A stretch of DNA of 64,000 nucleotides from positions 19,203 to 83,202 of the forward strand of contig NZ_JAFDVE010000021.1 in assembly GCF_016888005.1 (NCBI RefSeq), in the 5' to 3' direction. Under the pieces are notes generated by a model. The model was not told the DNA's origin. It did not search any database and saw only the letters and a program-made list of their open reading frames with translations. A program made the translations under genes and the position numbers. The stretch comes from Phycicoccus sp. CSK15P-2. Lineage in GTDB: Bacteria > Actinomycetota > Actinomycetes > Actinomycetales > Dermatophilaceae. Below, piece by piece: positions 26,377 to 35,509 of this stretch (position 1 is the first letter of the stretch; the number at the start of each line of letters is the position of its first letter).

Positions 26377-27038
26377 CGCTTCACCGCCAGTCGTCGCGAG
26401 AGGGTGGTGACGGCGATCCCGATCGGCAGCGTCAGGATGACGAAGCCGAGGGCGAAGACGAAGAACAGGGGCAGGCTGGCACCCTCGTTCTCGGTGATCT
26501 TCGCCAGCAGGCCGGCCGACTCCGCGGTGCCGAGAATGACGGCCGCGACCGTGGTGTTCTTGATGAGCGCGATGAGGGTCGAGCCGAGCGGGGCGATGGC
26601 ACCGCGGAAGGCCTGCGGGAGGAGCACCTCGCGCATCGACTGCCCGAACGTGAGCCCGATCGAGCGGGCCGCCTCGGCCTGCCCCTCGGGGATGGTGTTG
26701 ACACCGCTGCGCAGCGCCTCGCAGACGAACGCCGCATGGTAGATGCTCAGCATGATGACGGCCCACCAGTAGGCGTTGCGGGTCGCCTGTTCCGAGATCT
26801 GCAGGCCGAGGATGAAGGTCAGCCCGAGGATGCTCGAGACCATGAGCAGCGTCAGCGGGGTGTTCCGGATGAGGTTGACGTACAGCGACCCGATGAGCCG
26901 GAGCACACCCACGGGCGAGACCCGGAACACGGCGACGAACGTGCCGAGGACCAGGGCTCCGACGGCGGAGAGCACCGACAGCTGGATGGTCACCCAGAAG
27001 GCACCGACGATGTCGTAGTCAGCGAAGAAGTCGCCCAT
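26373..27038 (-). CDS. gluC: Glutamate ABC transporter permease GluC
   Basis: First permease of the importer, 221 residues with about five membrane helices. It starts MGDFFADYDIVGAFWVTIQLSV, continues through PVGVLRLIGSLYVNLIRNTPLTLL, the classic N-terminal block of HisMQ-family permeases, and has the EAA loop QAEAARSIGLTFGQSMREVL. Cytoplasmic membrane. Coupled to gluD by a 4-nt overlap. Confidence 0.92.
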   Translation of the reverse strand: MGDFFADYDIVGAFWVTIQLSVLSAVGALVLGTFVAVFRVSPVGVLRLIGSLYVNLIRNTPLTLLMVSSILGLTFILGLQISEQATRNAYWWAVIMLSIYHAAFVCEALRSGVNTIPEGQAEAARSIGLTFGQSMREVLLPQAFRGAIAPLGSTLIALIKNTTVAAVILGTAESAGLLAKITENEGASLPLFFVFALGFVILTLPIGIAVTTLSRRLAVKR

Positions 27039-27130
27039 TCACCTCACCTTTCGGCCGACGGACGTGAGGAGCCGTGCACCGGGACGCCGCCCGTCCCGGA
27101 CGGACGGACGGCGTCACCGATGACGACGGG

Positions 27131-27970
27131 TCAGGAGCAGGCGTCGGGGGTCGGGGGGTTGCCCGCACCCGGGGTGTAGCCCGCCTTGCCGAGGTTGTCG
27201 TCGACGGCTGCCTGCCAGGCGCCGTCCTCGACCATCTTGGTGATGGCGTCGGTGACCTGCTGGCAGAGCTCGGTGTCGCCCTTCTTCAGGCCGACGCCGT
27301 AGCGCTCCTCGGAGAAGGTGCTGCCGACGACCTTGAGCTTGCCCTCGTACTGGGGCTGGGCGGCGTAGCCGGCGAGGATGGTGTCGTCGGTCGTCAGGGC
27401 GTCGATGGCGCCGGAGACGAGCGCCGCGACGCACTCGGAGTACGTGCCGAACTCCTGGAGGTTGACCCCGGGCACCTCGTCCTGGACCTTCTGCGCCGAC
27501 GTCGAGCCGGTGACCGAGCACAGCTTCTTGCCGTCGAGGGTGTCCGGGCCGGTGATCGAGGAGTCGTCGGCGCGCACGAGGAGGTCCTGGCCGGCGATGA
27601 AGTACGGGCCCGCGAAGGACACCTGTTCCTTGCGCTCGTCGGTGATGGAGTAGGTGGCGAAGATCAGCTTCACCTGGTCGGTCGAGATGAGGTTCTCGCG
27701 CTGCGCGCTCGGGGCCTGGACCCACTCGATGGCGTCCGCCTCGTAGCCGAGCTCCTTCGCGACGTACGTGGCGATGTCGACGTCCATGCCGGTGTAGTCG
27801 TTGCCCTGCTTGAGGCCGAGACCGGGCTGGTCGAACTTGATGCCGATCTTGATCGACTCGCTCCCGCCGTCGCCCGAGCCGCTGTCGCCGCCGTCGTCCG
27901 AGCCGCAGGCGCTCGCCGTCAGCGCGAGCACCGCCGCCGCCGCGACGAGTCCGATCCGAGTGCTTCTCAT
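27131..27970 (-). CDS. gluB: Glutamate-binding lipoprotein GluB
   Basis: Substrate-binding protein of the importer, 279 residues. The lipoprotein signal MRSTRIGLVAAAAVLALTASAC ends in a TASAC lipobox and is followed by an acidic Gly/Ser linker. The periplasmic-binding-protein type 3 domain has IKIGIKFDQPGLGLKQG, YTGMDVDIATYVAKELGYEA and VSFAGPYFIAGQDLLVR. Good ribosome-binding sequence AGGAGGAG before the ATG. Substrate assignment to glutamate rests on the gluABCD gene order and similarity to the corynebacterial system. Confidence 0.9.
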   Translation of the reverse strand: MRSTRIGLVAAAAVLALTASACGSDDGGDSGSGDGGSESIKIGIKFDQPGLGLKQGNDYTGMDVDIATYVAKELGYEADAIEWVQAPSAQRENLISTDQVKLIFATYSITDERKEQVSFAGPYFIAGQDLLVRADDSSITGPDTLDGKKLCSVTGSTSAQKVQDEVPGVNLQEFGTYSECVAALVSGAIDALTTDDTILAGYAAQPQYEGKLKVVGSTFSEERYGVGLKKGDTELCQQVTDAITKMVEDGAWQAAVDDNLGKAGYTPGAGNPPTPDACS

Positions 27971-28040
27971 GTGTCGTGCTCCTCCTGTGTTCGCCGACCC
28001 GAGGGCCGGACCGGGTGCCCCCGTGCGAGGGCCCCGGGTG

Positions 28041-28781
28041 TCAGTGGGTGAGGATCTTGCCGAGGAAGTCCTTGGCGCGGTCGCTCTTGGGGTTGGTGAA
28101 GAACTCCTCCGGTTCGGCCTCCTCGACGATGGCGCCGTCGGAGAGGAAGACGACGCGGTTGGCCGCCTTGCGGGCGAAGCCCATCTCGTGGGTGACGACG
28201 ACCATCGTCATGCCGCTCTCGGCGAGCTCGACCATGACGTCGAGGACCTCGGTGATCATCTCGGGGTCGAGCGCGGACGTGGGCTCGTCGAAGAGCATGA
28301 CCTTGGGCTCCATGGCCAGCGAGCGGGCGATCGCGACGCGCTGCTGCTGGCCGCCGGAGAGCTGGGCCGGGTACTTGTGCGCCTGGTGGCCGATGCCGAC
28401 CCGCTCGAGGAGCTCCATGGCGCGCTTCTCGGCCTCGGCCTTCTTCTGGCCACGGACCTTGATGGGTCCGAGGGTGACGTTCTCGAGGATCGTCTTGTGC
28501 GCGAAGAGGTTGAAGGACTGGAAGACCATCCCGACGTCCGAGCGAAGCTTCGCGAGCTCCTTGCCCTCCTCGGGGAGCTCCTTGCCGTCGATGGTGATCG
28601 AGCCGGACTCGAAGGTCTCGAGGCGGTTGATCGTGCGGCACAGGGTGGACTTCCCGGAGCCCGACGGACCGATGAGGATGACGACCTCTCCGCGTCCGAC
28701 GGTGAGGTTGATGTCCTTGAGGACGTGGAGGTCACCGAAGTGCTTGTTGACGTCCTCGAGGACGACGAGAGGCTCGCTCAT
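28041..28781 (-). CDS. gluA: Glutamate ABC transporter ATP-binding protein GluA
   Basis: The ATPase, 246 residues. It contains Walker [11 protein letters not shown]-loop [13 protein letters not shown], signature [16 protein letters not shown], Walker [15 protein letters not shown] and switch VVTHEMGFA. First gene of the gluABCD operon. The ATG has no ribosome-binding site and stands 6 nt after a TAGGTT -10 box, so the message is probably leaderless. Confidence 0.94.
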   Translation of the reverse strand: MSEPLVVLEDVNKHFGDLHVLKDINLTVGRGEVVILIGPSGSGKSTLCRTINRLETFESGSITIDGKELPEEGKELAKLRSDVGMVFQSFNLFAHKTILENVTLGPIKVRGQKKAEAEKRAMELLERVGIGHQAHKYPAQLSGGQQQRVAIARSLAMEPKVMLFDEPTSALDPEMITEVLDVMVELAESGMTMVVVTHEMGFARKAANRVVFLSDGAIVEEAEPEEFFTNPKSDRAKDFLGKILTH

Positions 28782-28787
28782 GCCGAG

Positions 28788-28793
28788 AACCTA
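28788..28793 (-). promoter_or_regulatory. -10 element of the leaderless gluA promoter
   Basis: On the minus strand TAGGTT lies 6 nt before the gluA ATG. A TTGACC at 28813-28818 could serve as -35 with a 19-nt spacer, slightly long. Confidence 0.5.
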
Positions 28794-28920
28794 GCGATGC
28801 CGGACCGCCGACGGTCAACAAGGTGAGAACGAATGGGGGCGATCGTGACCGTTCCGAGACCAAGACGCTCGTGCTGCTCGCGCATGGCACCAGGGGTGCG
28901 GGCGGCGGCATGATGGCGCC

Positions 28921-30327
28921 ATGACCGTCTCCCCGGCCGCGGTCCGGGCGGCGCTCACGGACGCGGTGCCCGATGTCTACTGGATGGACCGTCCCGCGCT
29001 GCGCCCCGTCGCGCGGCCCGCGCTGACCGGCAGTGGCCTCCGTACGGACCTGGTGGTCGTCGGAGGCGGGTTCACCGGTCTGTGGGCCGCGGTCCAGGCG
29101 AAGGAGGACGACCCGTCCCGCGACGTCGTTCTGCTCGAGGCCGGCCGGTTCGGCATCGCGGCGTCCGGGCGCAACGGCGGTTTCGTCAGCCCGTCGCTCA
29201 CCCACGGGCTGGCGCAGGGGGTGGCGTGCTGGCCGGACGAGATCGGGCGGCTCGAGCGGCTGGGCGCCGAGAACATGGCCGCGTTCATCGCCACACTGGA
29301 GCGCCACGGGGTGGATGCCGACCTCCACGTGCCGGGCGAGCTGACGACGGCGCTCACCGAGCACCAGGTGACCACGGTCCGCGAGCTGCACGACCTGCAC
29401 CGCGAGCACGGCGTTCCGGTAGCCCTGCTCGACGCCGAGGCCACCCGGGCGCTCGTCGACTCGCCCCGGTACCTCGCCGGGATGCTCGACCCGACCGTTG
29501 GGCTCGTCGACCCGGCCCGGCTCGTCTGGGGTCTCGCGGACGTCGCCGAGCGGCTCGGGGTGCGGCTGCACGAGGACACCGCCGTCACCGGGCTCGACGT
29601 CGACGGGTCGGGGGTGCGGGTGTCCACCGAGTGGGGAGCCGTGACCGGGCGGCGCGTCGTCCTCGGCACCGGCGCCTTCCCCGGGCCGCTGCGGAGGCTG
29701 CGGTACTGGACGGTGCCGGTGTACGACCACGTCCTCATGTCCGAGCCGCTCAGCGCGACGCAGCTGGCCGAGGTCGGCTGGGAGGGGCGGGAGGGGATCA
29801 CCGACGCCGGCAACCAGTTCCACTACTACCGGCGCACCCTCGATGACCGGGTGCTGTTCGGCGGCTACGACGCGAGCTACCACTTCCCGGGGCGGATCGA
29901 CCCGCGTTACGAGCAGTCGCCGTCGCACGACCTGCTGGCCCGGCACTTCCTCGAGATCTTCCCGCAGCTGGAGGGCATCCGGTTCACCCACCGTTGGGCC
30001 GGGGTCATCGACACCACGACGCGGTTCACCCCGGTGTTCGGGACGGCGCTCGGCGGGCGGGTGTCGTACGCCGTGGGCTACACGGGCCTCGGCGTGGCGT
30101 CGACGCGGTTCGGGGCGCGGGTCGCGCTCGACCTCGTGGACGGCCGGGACACCGAGGCGACGCGGCTGTCGATGGTGCGCCGCAAGCCGCTGCCCTTCCC
30201 GCCGGAGCCGGTGCGCGGTGCGGGTATCCGTCTGACCCGGGCGGCGCTGGCCGCCGAGGACCGCACGGGGCGTCGTGGCCCGTGGCTCAGGGCCCTGGAC
30301 CGGCTGGGTGTCGGCTTCGACAGCTGA
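28921..30327 (+). CDS. FAD-dependent oxidoreductase (DAO family)
   Basis: A 468-residue flavoprotein. The Rossmann FAD-binding motif VVVGGGFTGLWAAVQA is at about residues 42-57, followed by LLEAGRFGIAASGRNGGFVS typical of the PuuB/amine-oxidase branch of the DAO superfamily, and the C-terminal FAD contact VGYTGLGVASTRFGA. Related enzymes oxidise gamma-glutamyl-amines, secondary amines or amino acids, giving H2O2. Diverging from the glutamate transporter it could act on an imported compound, but this is only positional. It converges on the channel gene with a 3-nt gap. Confidence 0.82.
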   Translation: MTVSPAAVRAALTDAVPDVYWMDRPALRPVARPALTGSGLRTDLVVVGGGFTGLWAAVQAKEDDPSRDVVLLEAGRFGIAASGRNGGFVSPSLTHGLAQGVACWPDEIGRLERLGAENMAAFIATLERHGVDADLHVPGELTTALTEHQVTTVRELHDLHREHGVPVALLDAEATRALVDSPRYLAGMLDPTVGLVDPARLVWGLADVAERLGVRLHEDTAVTGLDVDGSGVRVSTEWGAVTGRRVVLGTGAFPGPLRRLRYWTVPVYDHVLMSEPLSATQLAEVGWEGREGITDAGNQFHYYRRTLDDRVLFGGYDASYHFPGRIDPRYEQSPSHDLLARHFLEIFPQLEGIRFTHRWAGVIDTTTRFTPVFGTALGGRVSYAVGYTGLGVASTRFGARVALDLVDGRDTEATRLSMVRRKPLPFPPEPVRGAGIRLTRAALAAEDRTGRRGPWLRALDRLGVGFDS

Positions 30328-30330
30328 GCG

Positions 30331-31074
30331 CTACGCGTCCGGGTCGGGTTCGCCGCCCAGGCGCTCGACGAGGGCGCGCAGCTCGGCGATCTGGTCCGAC
30401 AGCTCGTGGACGTCCCGCCGCGTCGCGGCCTCGGACTCCTCCTCGATGTCCTGGACGCGCTCGATGAGCCAGCTCGCGAACGTCGCCGTCACGACACCGA
30501 GCAGGGCGATGCCGGCGAGCATGAGTCCCACCGCGACGACCCGGCCCTCGACCGTGACCGGGTAGGTGTCGCCGTACCCGACCGTCGTGACGGTCACGGT
30601 CGCCCACCACAGGGCGTCGCCGACGTTCGCGATGGTGGCGTCGGGGGCGCCGCGTTCGGCGTCGAGCATGGCGAGCGCGGCGACGACGATGACCGTCAGG
30701 GTGCCGCCGACGACGTAGACGGCGACCCGCCCGCGCAGTGACCCGCCGGCCTTGCGGTTGAGGACCCCGAGCAGCGTGACCAGCCGCAGCAGCTGCAACG
30801 GCCGGAGCAGGGGGAGCAGGACGACCGCGAGGTCCAGCAGGTTGCCGCGCACGAACGTCAGCCGCTGCTCGGCGAGGGCGAGCCGGACGCCGTAGTCGAC
30901 GATGAAGACGGCCCACGCCACGAGTGACGCCATCTCCAGGGCGAACACCGTCTGCTGCGACAGCGACGGCTGCAGGATGGGCCACGCGTAGGCCACGAGG
31001 AAGACGGCGGCGCCGATGGTCAGCGGCCACTCCGTGCGGCGTTCCCAGAGCTCGCGGCGGTGGTCGTTCTGCAT
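30331..31074 (-). CDS. Potassium channel (ion transporter family)
   Basis: A 247-residue membrane protein shaped like a bacterial Kv/ion-transport channel. Four hydrophobic segments in the first ~130 residues include a possible voltage-sensor-like helix with spaced Arg (LLPLLRPLQLLRLVTLLGV). The pore follows, with the K+ selectivity filter TTVGYGDTYPV and then the inner helix VVAVGLMLAGIALLGVVTATFA. A C-terminal coiled coil (residues ~205-240, heptad-like EEESEAATRRDVHELSDQIA) would form a tetramer. It lies 34 nt after the DUF2470 gene and may be transcribed with it. Confidence 0.85.
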   Translation of the reverse strand: MQNDHRRELWERRTEWPLTIGAAVFLVAYAWPILQPSLSQQTVFALEMASLVAWAVFIVDYGVRLALAEQRLTFVRGNLLDLAVVLLPLLRPLQLLRLVTLLGVLNRKAGGSLRGRVAVYVVGGTLTVIVVAALAMLDAERGAPDATIANVGDALWWATVTVTTVGYGDTYPVTVEGRVVAVGLMLAGIALLGVVTATFASWLIERVQDIEEESEAATRRDVHELSDQIAELRALVERLGGEPDPDA

Positions 31075-31108
31075 GCCGTCATGCTGTCACGGCACCGCGC
31101 GGCCGGGG

Positions 31109-31795
31109 TCAGGCGTCGAACGTCGCCCGGAGGGCCTCGGCGATCTGGTGGGGGCACCGCGCCGGGGCGGCGAAGGGCAGGTCGATGCGATGGGCCCCTC
31201 GAGCGTCGACCCACGAGACCTCGGCGCCCAGCTCGTCGACGGAGGTCAGCTCGGCCGCGGCGACCGCCTCGACGGGGATGGCCATCCGGCGCGCGACGAA
31301 GGCGCGGACCTCGGTGCCGTGGCACTCGCGCGAGTGAGCCACGAAGGCGTCGGCGACCGACGGAAGGTCGGGGGCCGTCTCGACCGCACCGTCGTACGCG
31401 GCCAGTGGGACCACGGCGCCCCTGGTGTCCGACTCACCGCTGTGGACGCTGACGAACAGGGGGACCAGGCGCACCTCCATCCTGGGGACCGGGAGGTGGA
31501 GATGGATGTCGGCGACGGCGAGACTGCCGGAGAGCCGGACCCAGGTGCCGGGAGGCCCGGCGACGTCACTGCGCACCTTGAGGACGGCTCCGGCTCCGGC
31601 GCGTGCCGCTCCGGCGAGTGCGGAGTCGATCGAGCAGTGGACGGTGGGCATTCCCTCGACGTCGGACAGGGCGAGAATGCCGTCGTCGTGCCCCGTGCGG
31701 TTCACGTCGTCGACGGCGAGTGTCGCCTCCATGGGGGTGCGGACAGCAGCTCGCGCCCAGCGGGCGAGCTCGTGCACGGTGCGTGTGGTAGCCAC
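31109..31795 (-). CDS. DUF2470 / split-barrel haem-related protein
   Basis: A 228-residue protein. The N-terminal part (residues 1-105; GILALSDVEGMPTVHCSIDS, WVRLSGSLAVADIH) reads as a FMN-binding-like split barrel. The C-terminal ~80 residues (ADAFVAHSRECHGTEVRAFV, TSVDELGAEVSWVDARG, IDLPFAAPARCPHQIAEAL) fit DUF2470, the domain found with HugZ-type haem-degrading or haem-binding proteins. Two IdeR/DtxR-like boxes lie on its promoter, so a role in iron or haem handling under iron limitation is likely. GTG 31795 follows AAGGAG at 6 nt. Confidence 0.7.
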   Translation of the reverse strand: MATTRTVHELARWARAAVRTPMEATLAVDDVNRTGHDDGILALSDVEGMPTVHCSIDSALAGAARAGAGAVLKVRSDVAGPPGTWVRLSGSLAVADIHLHLPVPRMEVRLVPLFVSVHSGESDTRGAVVPLAAYDGAVETAPDLPSVADAFVAHSRECHGTEVRAFVARRMAIPVEAVAAAELTSVDELGAEVSWVDARGAHRIDLPFAAPARCPHQIAEALRATFDA

Positions 31796-31812
31796 GGACT
31801 GCTCCTTGGTTA

Positions 31813-31842
31813 GGTCATCCTAACTAAGGATAACCTTACCTG
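31813..31842 (-). promoter_or_regulatory. Paired IdeR/DtxR-like iron boxes
   Basis: Two adjacent 15-mers match the DtxR/IdeR core AGGTTAGCCTAACCT: AGGTCATCCTAACTA (31813-31827, 11 of 15) and AGGATAACCTTACCT (31828-31842, 12 of 15). A TAGGAT hexamer usable as -10 on the minus strand lies inside the first, so a bound repressor would cover the promoter. No other stretch of this 291-nt intergenic region shows it. The rest (31843-32086) is AT-richer DNA and should hold the promoter of the gene at 32087. Confidence 0.6.
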
Positions 31843-32086
31843 ACGATCGGGAGTCCACGCAGACGGCCCGGGCCAGCGGTGGCACGCGCGCTCGGCTCCG
31901 TTCTCCCACTCGTCAAAGTCATGAGATGCCAAGAAAATGTCAAAATATTGCACTCTGCTGTTGTCTGCTTGCTATGCCCGCGCGTAGCGTCCTCGGTCAG
32001 GTGGACAGTCGTCCACCAGGTCACGACGGCGTGGCACCATTCGGGTCGGTGCACCGCATGAACAAGGGACAGGGTGGTACACCACG

Positions 32087-35000
32087 ATGGAGACACGACG
32101 TCGACGGGTCCGGCCGCTCGGTGCAGCGATCGCGGTCGTGACCGCGCTGCTGGTGACCTCGGGGGTGTCCTTCGGTGCGGCGGCGTCCGCCGCACCGGTC
32201 GACCTGGCTGCTGGACGTGCCACCGGAGAGTCCAGCCACGCGGACGTGTACCCGTCCTCGAACATCACCGACGGGGACCGCGCGACCTACTGGGAGAGCG
32301 CGAACAGGTCGTTCCCGCAGTGGGTTCAGGTGGACCTCGGCCGGAGCGCGACCGTGCAGAGCCTGCGCCTGCAGCTGCCGGCCGGATGGGAGGCGCGGAG
32401 CCAGACCATCGCGGTGTCGGCCGGTGCCGGCGGGTCCGCACTCTCCACCGTGAAGGCGGCTGCCGACTACACCTTCGCTCCGGTGTCCGGCAACACCGTC
32501 GAGATCGACGTCCCGGATCTCGACGCCCGGGTCGTCCGCCTGACCTTCACCGCCAACACCGTGTGGCCGGCGGGTCAGCTCTCCGAGCTGCAGGTGCTGG
32601 GCACGGAGGATGCGTCCCCGACCCCCTCGCCCACACCGTCGGGCGGGTCGGTCGTCGAGCTGGCACGGGGCAAGAGCATCAGTGCGTCGTCGACTCAGCA
32701 GACCTATGTCGCCGCACACGCCAACGACGGTAACCGGACGACCTACTGGGAGGGCGCCGCCGGGCAGTACCCGTCGACCCTCACCGTGGCTCTCGGCGCC
32801 CCGGCATCGCTCGACCGCCTCACCATCGCTCTCAACCCGGACCAGGCATGGTCGCCTCGGGCCCAGACCCTGTCGGTCCTCGGGCGAACGAGCGGCTCCA
32901 CAGAGTTGCGGACGCTCACAGCCGGAGACACCTACTCCTTCGACCCGTCCACCGGCAACACGGTGACGATCCCGGTCAGCGGTGCGGACATCTCGGAGGT
33001 CCGGCTCCGCTTCACCGCGAACACCGGGGCAGGCAACGGGCAGGTCGCGGAGCTCGAGGTGTGGGGCACCCCGGCCCCGACGCCGGACCTCACGGTCTCG
33101 TCGGTCACGTCGTCCCCGGAGAGCCCGACCGAGTCGAGTGAGCTGACGCTGTCCGCGACCGTGGAGAACGTCGGTACCGCGGGATCGTCGCCGAGCTCGG
33201 TGCGCTTCTCCGTCGACGACGCCGATGTCGACACCACCGCGGTTCCTGCGCTGGAGCCTGGTGGTTCCGCCACCGTGAGCGTGTCCGCACCGGCGCAGCC
33301 TGCCGGTAGTCACACCGTCACCGCCATGGTCGACCCGGACGAGGAGGAGGCCGAGCTCGACGAGTCGAACAACACCGGTAGCGCCCCGGTCGCGGTCGCC
33401 GAGACCCCCAGCGCGGACCTCGTGCCGGTCCTGACGTTCTCGCCCCAGGCGCCTCGAGCCGGCCAGACAGTGACCTTCTCGGTGGCGGTCCGCAACGTCG
33501 GCTCCCGGGCGACGTCCTCGGATCCGCACGCCGTCACCGTGCGGATCGCGGGTGGCTCGGGCTCCGACAGGACCCTGACCGGGTCGGTCGCCGGGGCGAT
33601 CGCTCCGGGCGCGACGAGCCCGGCCGTCGACGTCGGCTCGTGGAGGGCTGCTGACGGCAGCTGGTCCGTGACGACGACGGTGGCCGACGACGACAACGAG
33701 ATCGCCGCCCGGCGGGGCAACAACACCGGGACCACTCCGCTGCTCGTGGGTCGCGGCGCCAGCGTGCCGTGGACCGAGCTCGAGGCAGAGGACGGCACCG
33801 CCGGTGGGGGTGCGACCGTCGTCGGCCCCAACCGCACCGTGGGGGACCTCGCCGGAGAGGCGTCCGGCCGACGGGCGGTGGTCCTCGACGCAACGGGGGA
33901 GTACGTGGAGTGGACGACCCCGGTGGCGACCAACACCCTCGTGGCCCGGTTCGCCATGCCGGACGCTCCGGGCGGCGGTGGTATCGACTCGTCGATCAAC
34001 CTCTACGTCGACGGCCGGTTCGTACGCTCCATCCCGTTGACCAGCCGGTACGCCTGGGTCTACGGGAACGAGACCAACCCGGGCAACACCCCGGTGGAGA
34101 ACCAGCAGCGGCACATCTACGACGAGGCGAACGTGCTCCTGGACTCCACGGTGCCCGCCGGAGCCCGGATCAGGCTGCAGAAGGACCAGGCGAACTCCGC
34201 GGCCTACTACTCGCTGGACTTCGTCGACCTCGAGGAGGTCGCCCCGGTCGCGAACCCCGACCCCACGAGGTACGTCGAGCCTCGCGGCAGGGACCAGCAG
34301 GCCATCCAGGCCGCCATCGACACGGTCATCCAGGACCCCGGCAAGGCCGGTGTCTACCTCCCGGCGGGCACCTACACGATGGGGAACAAGGCCCAGGTTT
34401 ACGGACGCGCGATGACGATCACCGGGGCCGGGCCGTGGTACACGCGGATCACCGCTGCGCCGGGCAGCTCGAACACCGACATCGGCTTCAACGGGCAGTC
34501 GGGAGCGAGCGGGTCGACGTTCTCCCAGATGGGGTTCTTCGGCAACTACGTACAGCGCATCGACGGGCCGGGCAAGGCGTTCGACCTCACCAACGTCTCG
34601 GACATGACGATCTCGGACGTCTGGGTGGAGCACATGGTGTGCATGTTCTGGGCGTCGAACATCGACGACTCGACGGTGACCGACTCACGCATCCGCAACA
34701 CCTGGGCCGACGGCATCAACATGACCAACGGCAGCTCCGGCAACACGATCCGGAACATCGAGGCGCGGACCACGGGTGACGACTCGTTCGCCATGTTCGC
34801 AGCCACCGACAACGGGGGCTCGGGCCAGTCCGGCAACGTGTTCGAGAACCTCACGTCACGCCTGACCTGGCGCGCCGCGGGGCTGGCGGTGTACGGCGGG
34901 TCGGACAACACCGTGCGCAACATGCGGATCGCCGACACCCTGGTCTACTCAGGGGTGACGATCTCCTCGCTCGACTTCGGCATCCCGATGGAGGGCTTCA

Positions 35001-35422
35001 GCGGCACCACGATCTTCGACGGCATCACCATCGAACGGTCGGGCGGCCACTTCTGGGGCTCGCAGACCTTCCCCGGCATGTGGCTGTTCTCGGCGCAGAA
35101 GACGTTCACGGGCATCCGGGTGCGCAACGTCGACATCGTCGACCCCACCTACTCGGGGATCATGTTCCAGACCAACTACTCCGGCGGGTCGGCGCAGCAG
35201 CCCATCCGGGACACGACCTTCGAGAACGTCACGATCACCGGGGCGCACAAGAGCGGCGACGCGTTCGACGCGAAGTCCGGTTTCGGCATCTGGGCGAACG
35301 AGATGCCCGAGCAGGGCCAAGGCCCTGCGGTCGGCTCGGCGACCTTCACGAACCTGGAGCTCTCCGACAACGCGCAGGACATCCGCAACACGACCTCGAC
35401 GTTCACCATCACCGTGAACTGA
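32087..35422 (+). CDS. Secreted multidomain glycan hydrolase, GH87 (alpha-1,3-glucanase)-like
   Basis: An 1111-residue exported protein. A signal peptide (about 1-35) is followed by two F5/8 type C (discoidin) domains (about 40-175 and 190-330, each with D-G-(D/N)-x-x-T-Y-W-E), separated by a PTPSPTPSGG linker. Then come two CARDB domains (about 340-560), a CBM35/CBM6-like module (about 565-725, starting ELEAEDG) and a right-handed beta-helix to the end. In the helix, Asp875 (WADGINM) is followed 23 residues later by Asp898-Asp899 (TGDDSFAMF), which fits the catalytic Asp spacing I recall for GH87. Such enzymes cut alpha-1,3-glucan of fungal walls or dental polymers. Its stop is 13 bp from a tRNA gene. 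Confidence 0.75.
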   Translation: METRRRRVRPLGAAIAVVTALLVTSGVSFGAAASAAPVDLAAGRATGESSHADVYPSSNITDGDRATYWESANRSFPQWVQVDLGRSATVQSLRLQLPAGWEARSQTIAVSAGAGGSALSTVKAAADYTFAPVSGNTVEIDVPDLDARVVRLTFTANTVWPAGQLSELQVLGTEDASPTPSPTPSGGSVVELARGKSISASSTQQTYVAAHANDGNRTTYWEGAAGQYPSTLTVALGAPASLDRLTIALNPDQAWSPRAQTLSVLGRTSGSTELRTLTAGDTYSFDPSTGNTVTIPVSGADISEVRLRFTANTGAGNGQVAELEVWGTPAPTPDLTVSSVTSSPESPTESSELTLSATVENVGTAGSSPSSVRFSVDDADVDTTAVPALEPGGSATVSVSAPAQPAGSHTVTAMVDPDEEEAELDESNNTGSAPVAVAETPSADLVPVLTFSPQAPRAGQTVTFSVAVRNVGSRATSSDPHAVTVRIAGGSGSDRTLTGSVAGAIAPGATSPAVDVGSWRAADGSWSVTTTVADDDNEIAARRGNNTGTTPLLVGRGASVPWTELEAEDGTAGGGATVVGPNRTVGDLAGEASGRRAVVLDATGEYVEWTTPVATNTLVARFAMPDAPGGGGIDSSINLYVDGRFVRSIPLTSRYAWVYGNETNPGNTPVENQQRHIYDEANVLLDSTVPAGARIRLQKDQANSAAYYSLDFVDLEEVAPVANPDPTRYVEPRGRDQQAIQAAIDTVIQDPGKAGVYLPAGTYTMGNKAQVYGRAMTITGAGPWYTRITAAPGSSNTDIGFNGQSGASGSTFSQMGFFGNYVQRIDGPGKAFDLTNVSDMTISDVWVEHMVCMFWASNIDDSTVTDSRIRNTWADGINMTNGSSGNTIRNIEARTTGDDSFAMFAATDNGGSGQSGNVFENLTSRLTWRAAGLAVYGGSDNTVRNMRIADTLVYSGVTISSLDFGIPMEGFSGTTIFDGITIERSGGHFWGSQTFPGMWLFSAQKTFTGIRVRNVDIVDPTYSGIMFQTNYSGGSAQQPIRDTTFENVTITGAHKSGDAFDAKSGFGIWANEMPEQGQGPAVGSATFTNLELSDNAQDIRNTTSTFTITVN

Positions 35423-35435
35423 AGCGGGCTGTGGG

Positions 35436-35509
35436 TGGGGCGTGTCGGGCTTGAACCGACGACCGGCGGATTATGAGTCCGCTGCTCTGACCGACTGAGC
35501 TAACGCCCC
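35436..35509 (-). tRNA. tRNA with CAT anticodon (probably elongator Met)
   Basis: A 74-nt cloverleaf on the minus strand. Acceptor GGGGCGT pairs with ACGCCCC, anticodon stem GCGGA/TCCGC with loop CTCATAA, T stem GTCGG/CCGAC with loop TTCAAGC, and discriminator A. CCA is not encoded. CAT may mean elongator Met or Ile2 (with lysidine); there is no C1-A72 mismatch, so it is not initiator Met. A TAGGCT on the minus strand around 35537-35542 may be its -10. Confidence 0.9.

Noticed and set aside
32000..32017. Palindrome GGTGGAC-AGTC-GTCCACC upstream of the GH87-like gene
   Set aside because: Could be an operator, but short, GC-rich palindromes are frequent here and no family of regulator is suggested.
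32074..32085. GTGGT-AC-ACCAC directly before ATG 32087
   Set aside because: Overlaps the place of the ribosome-binding site; too short to claim as a regulatory element.
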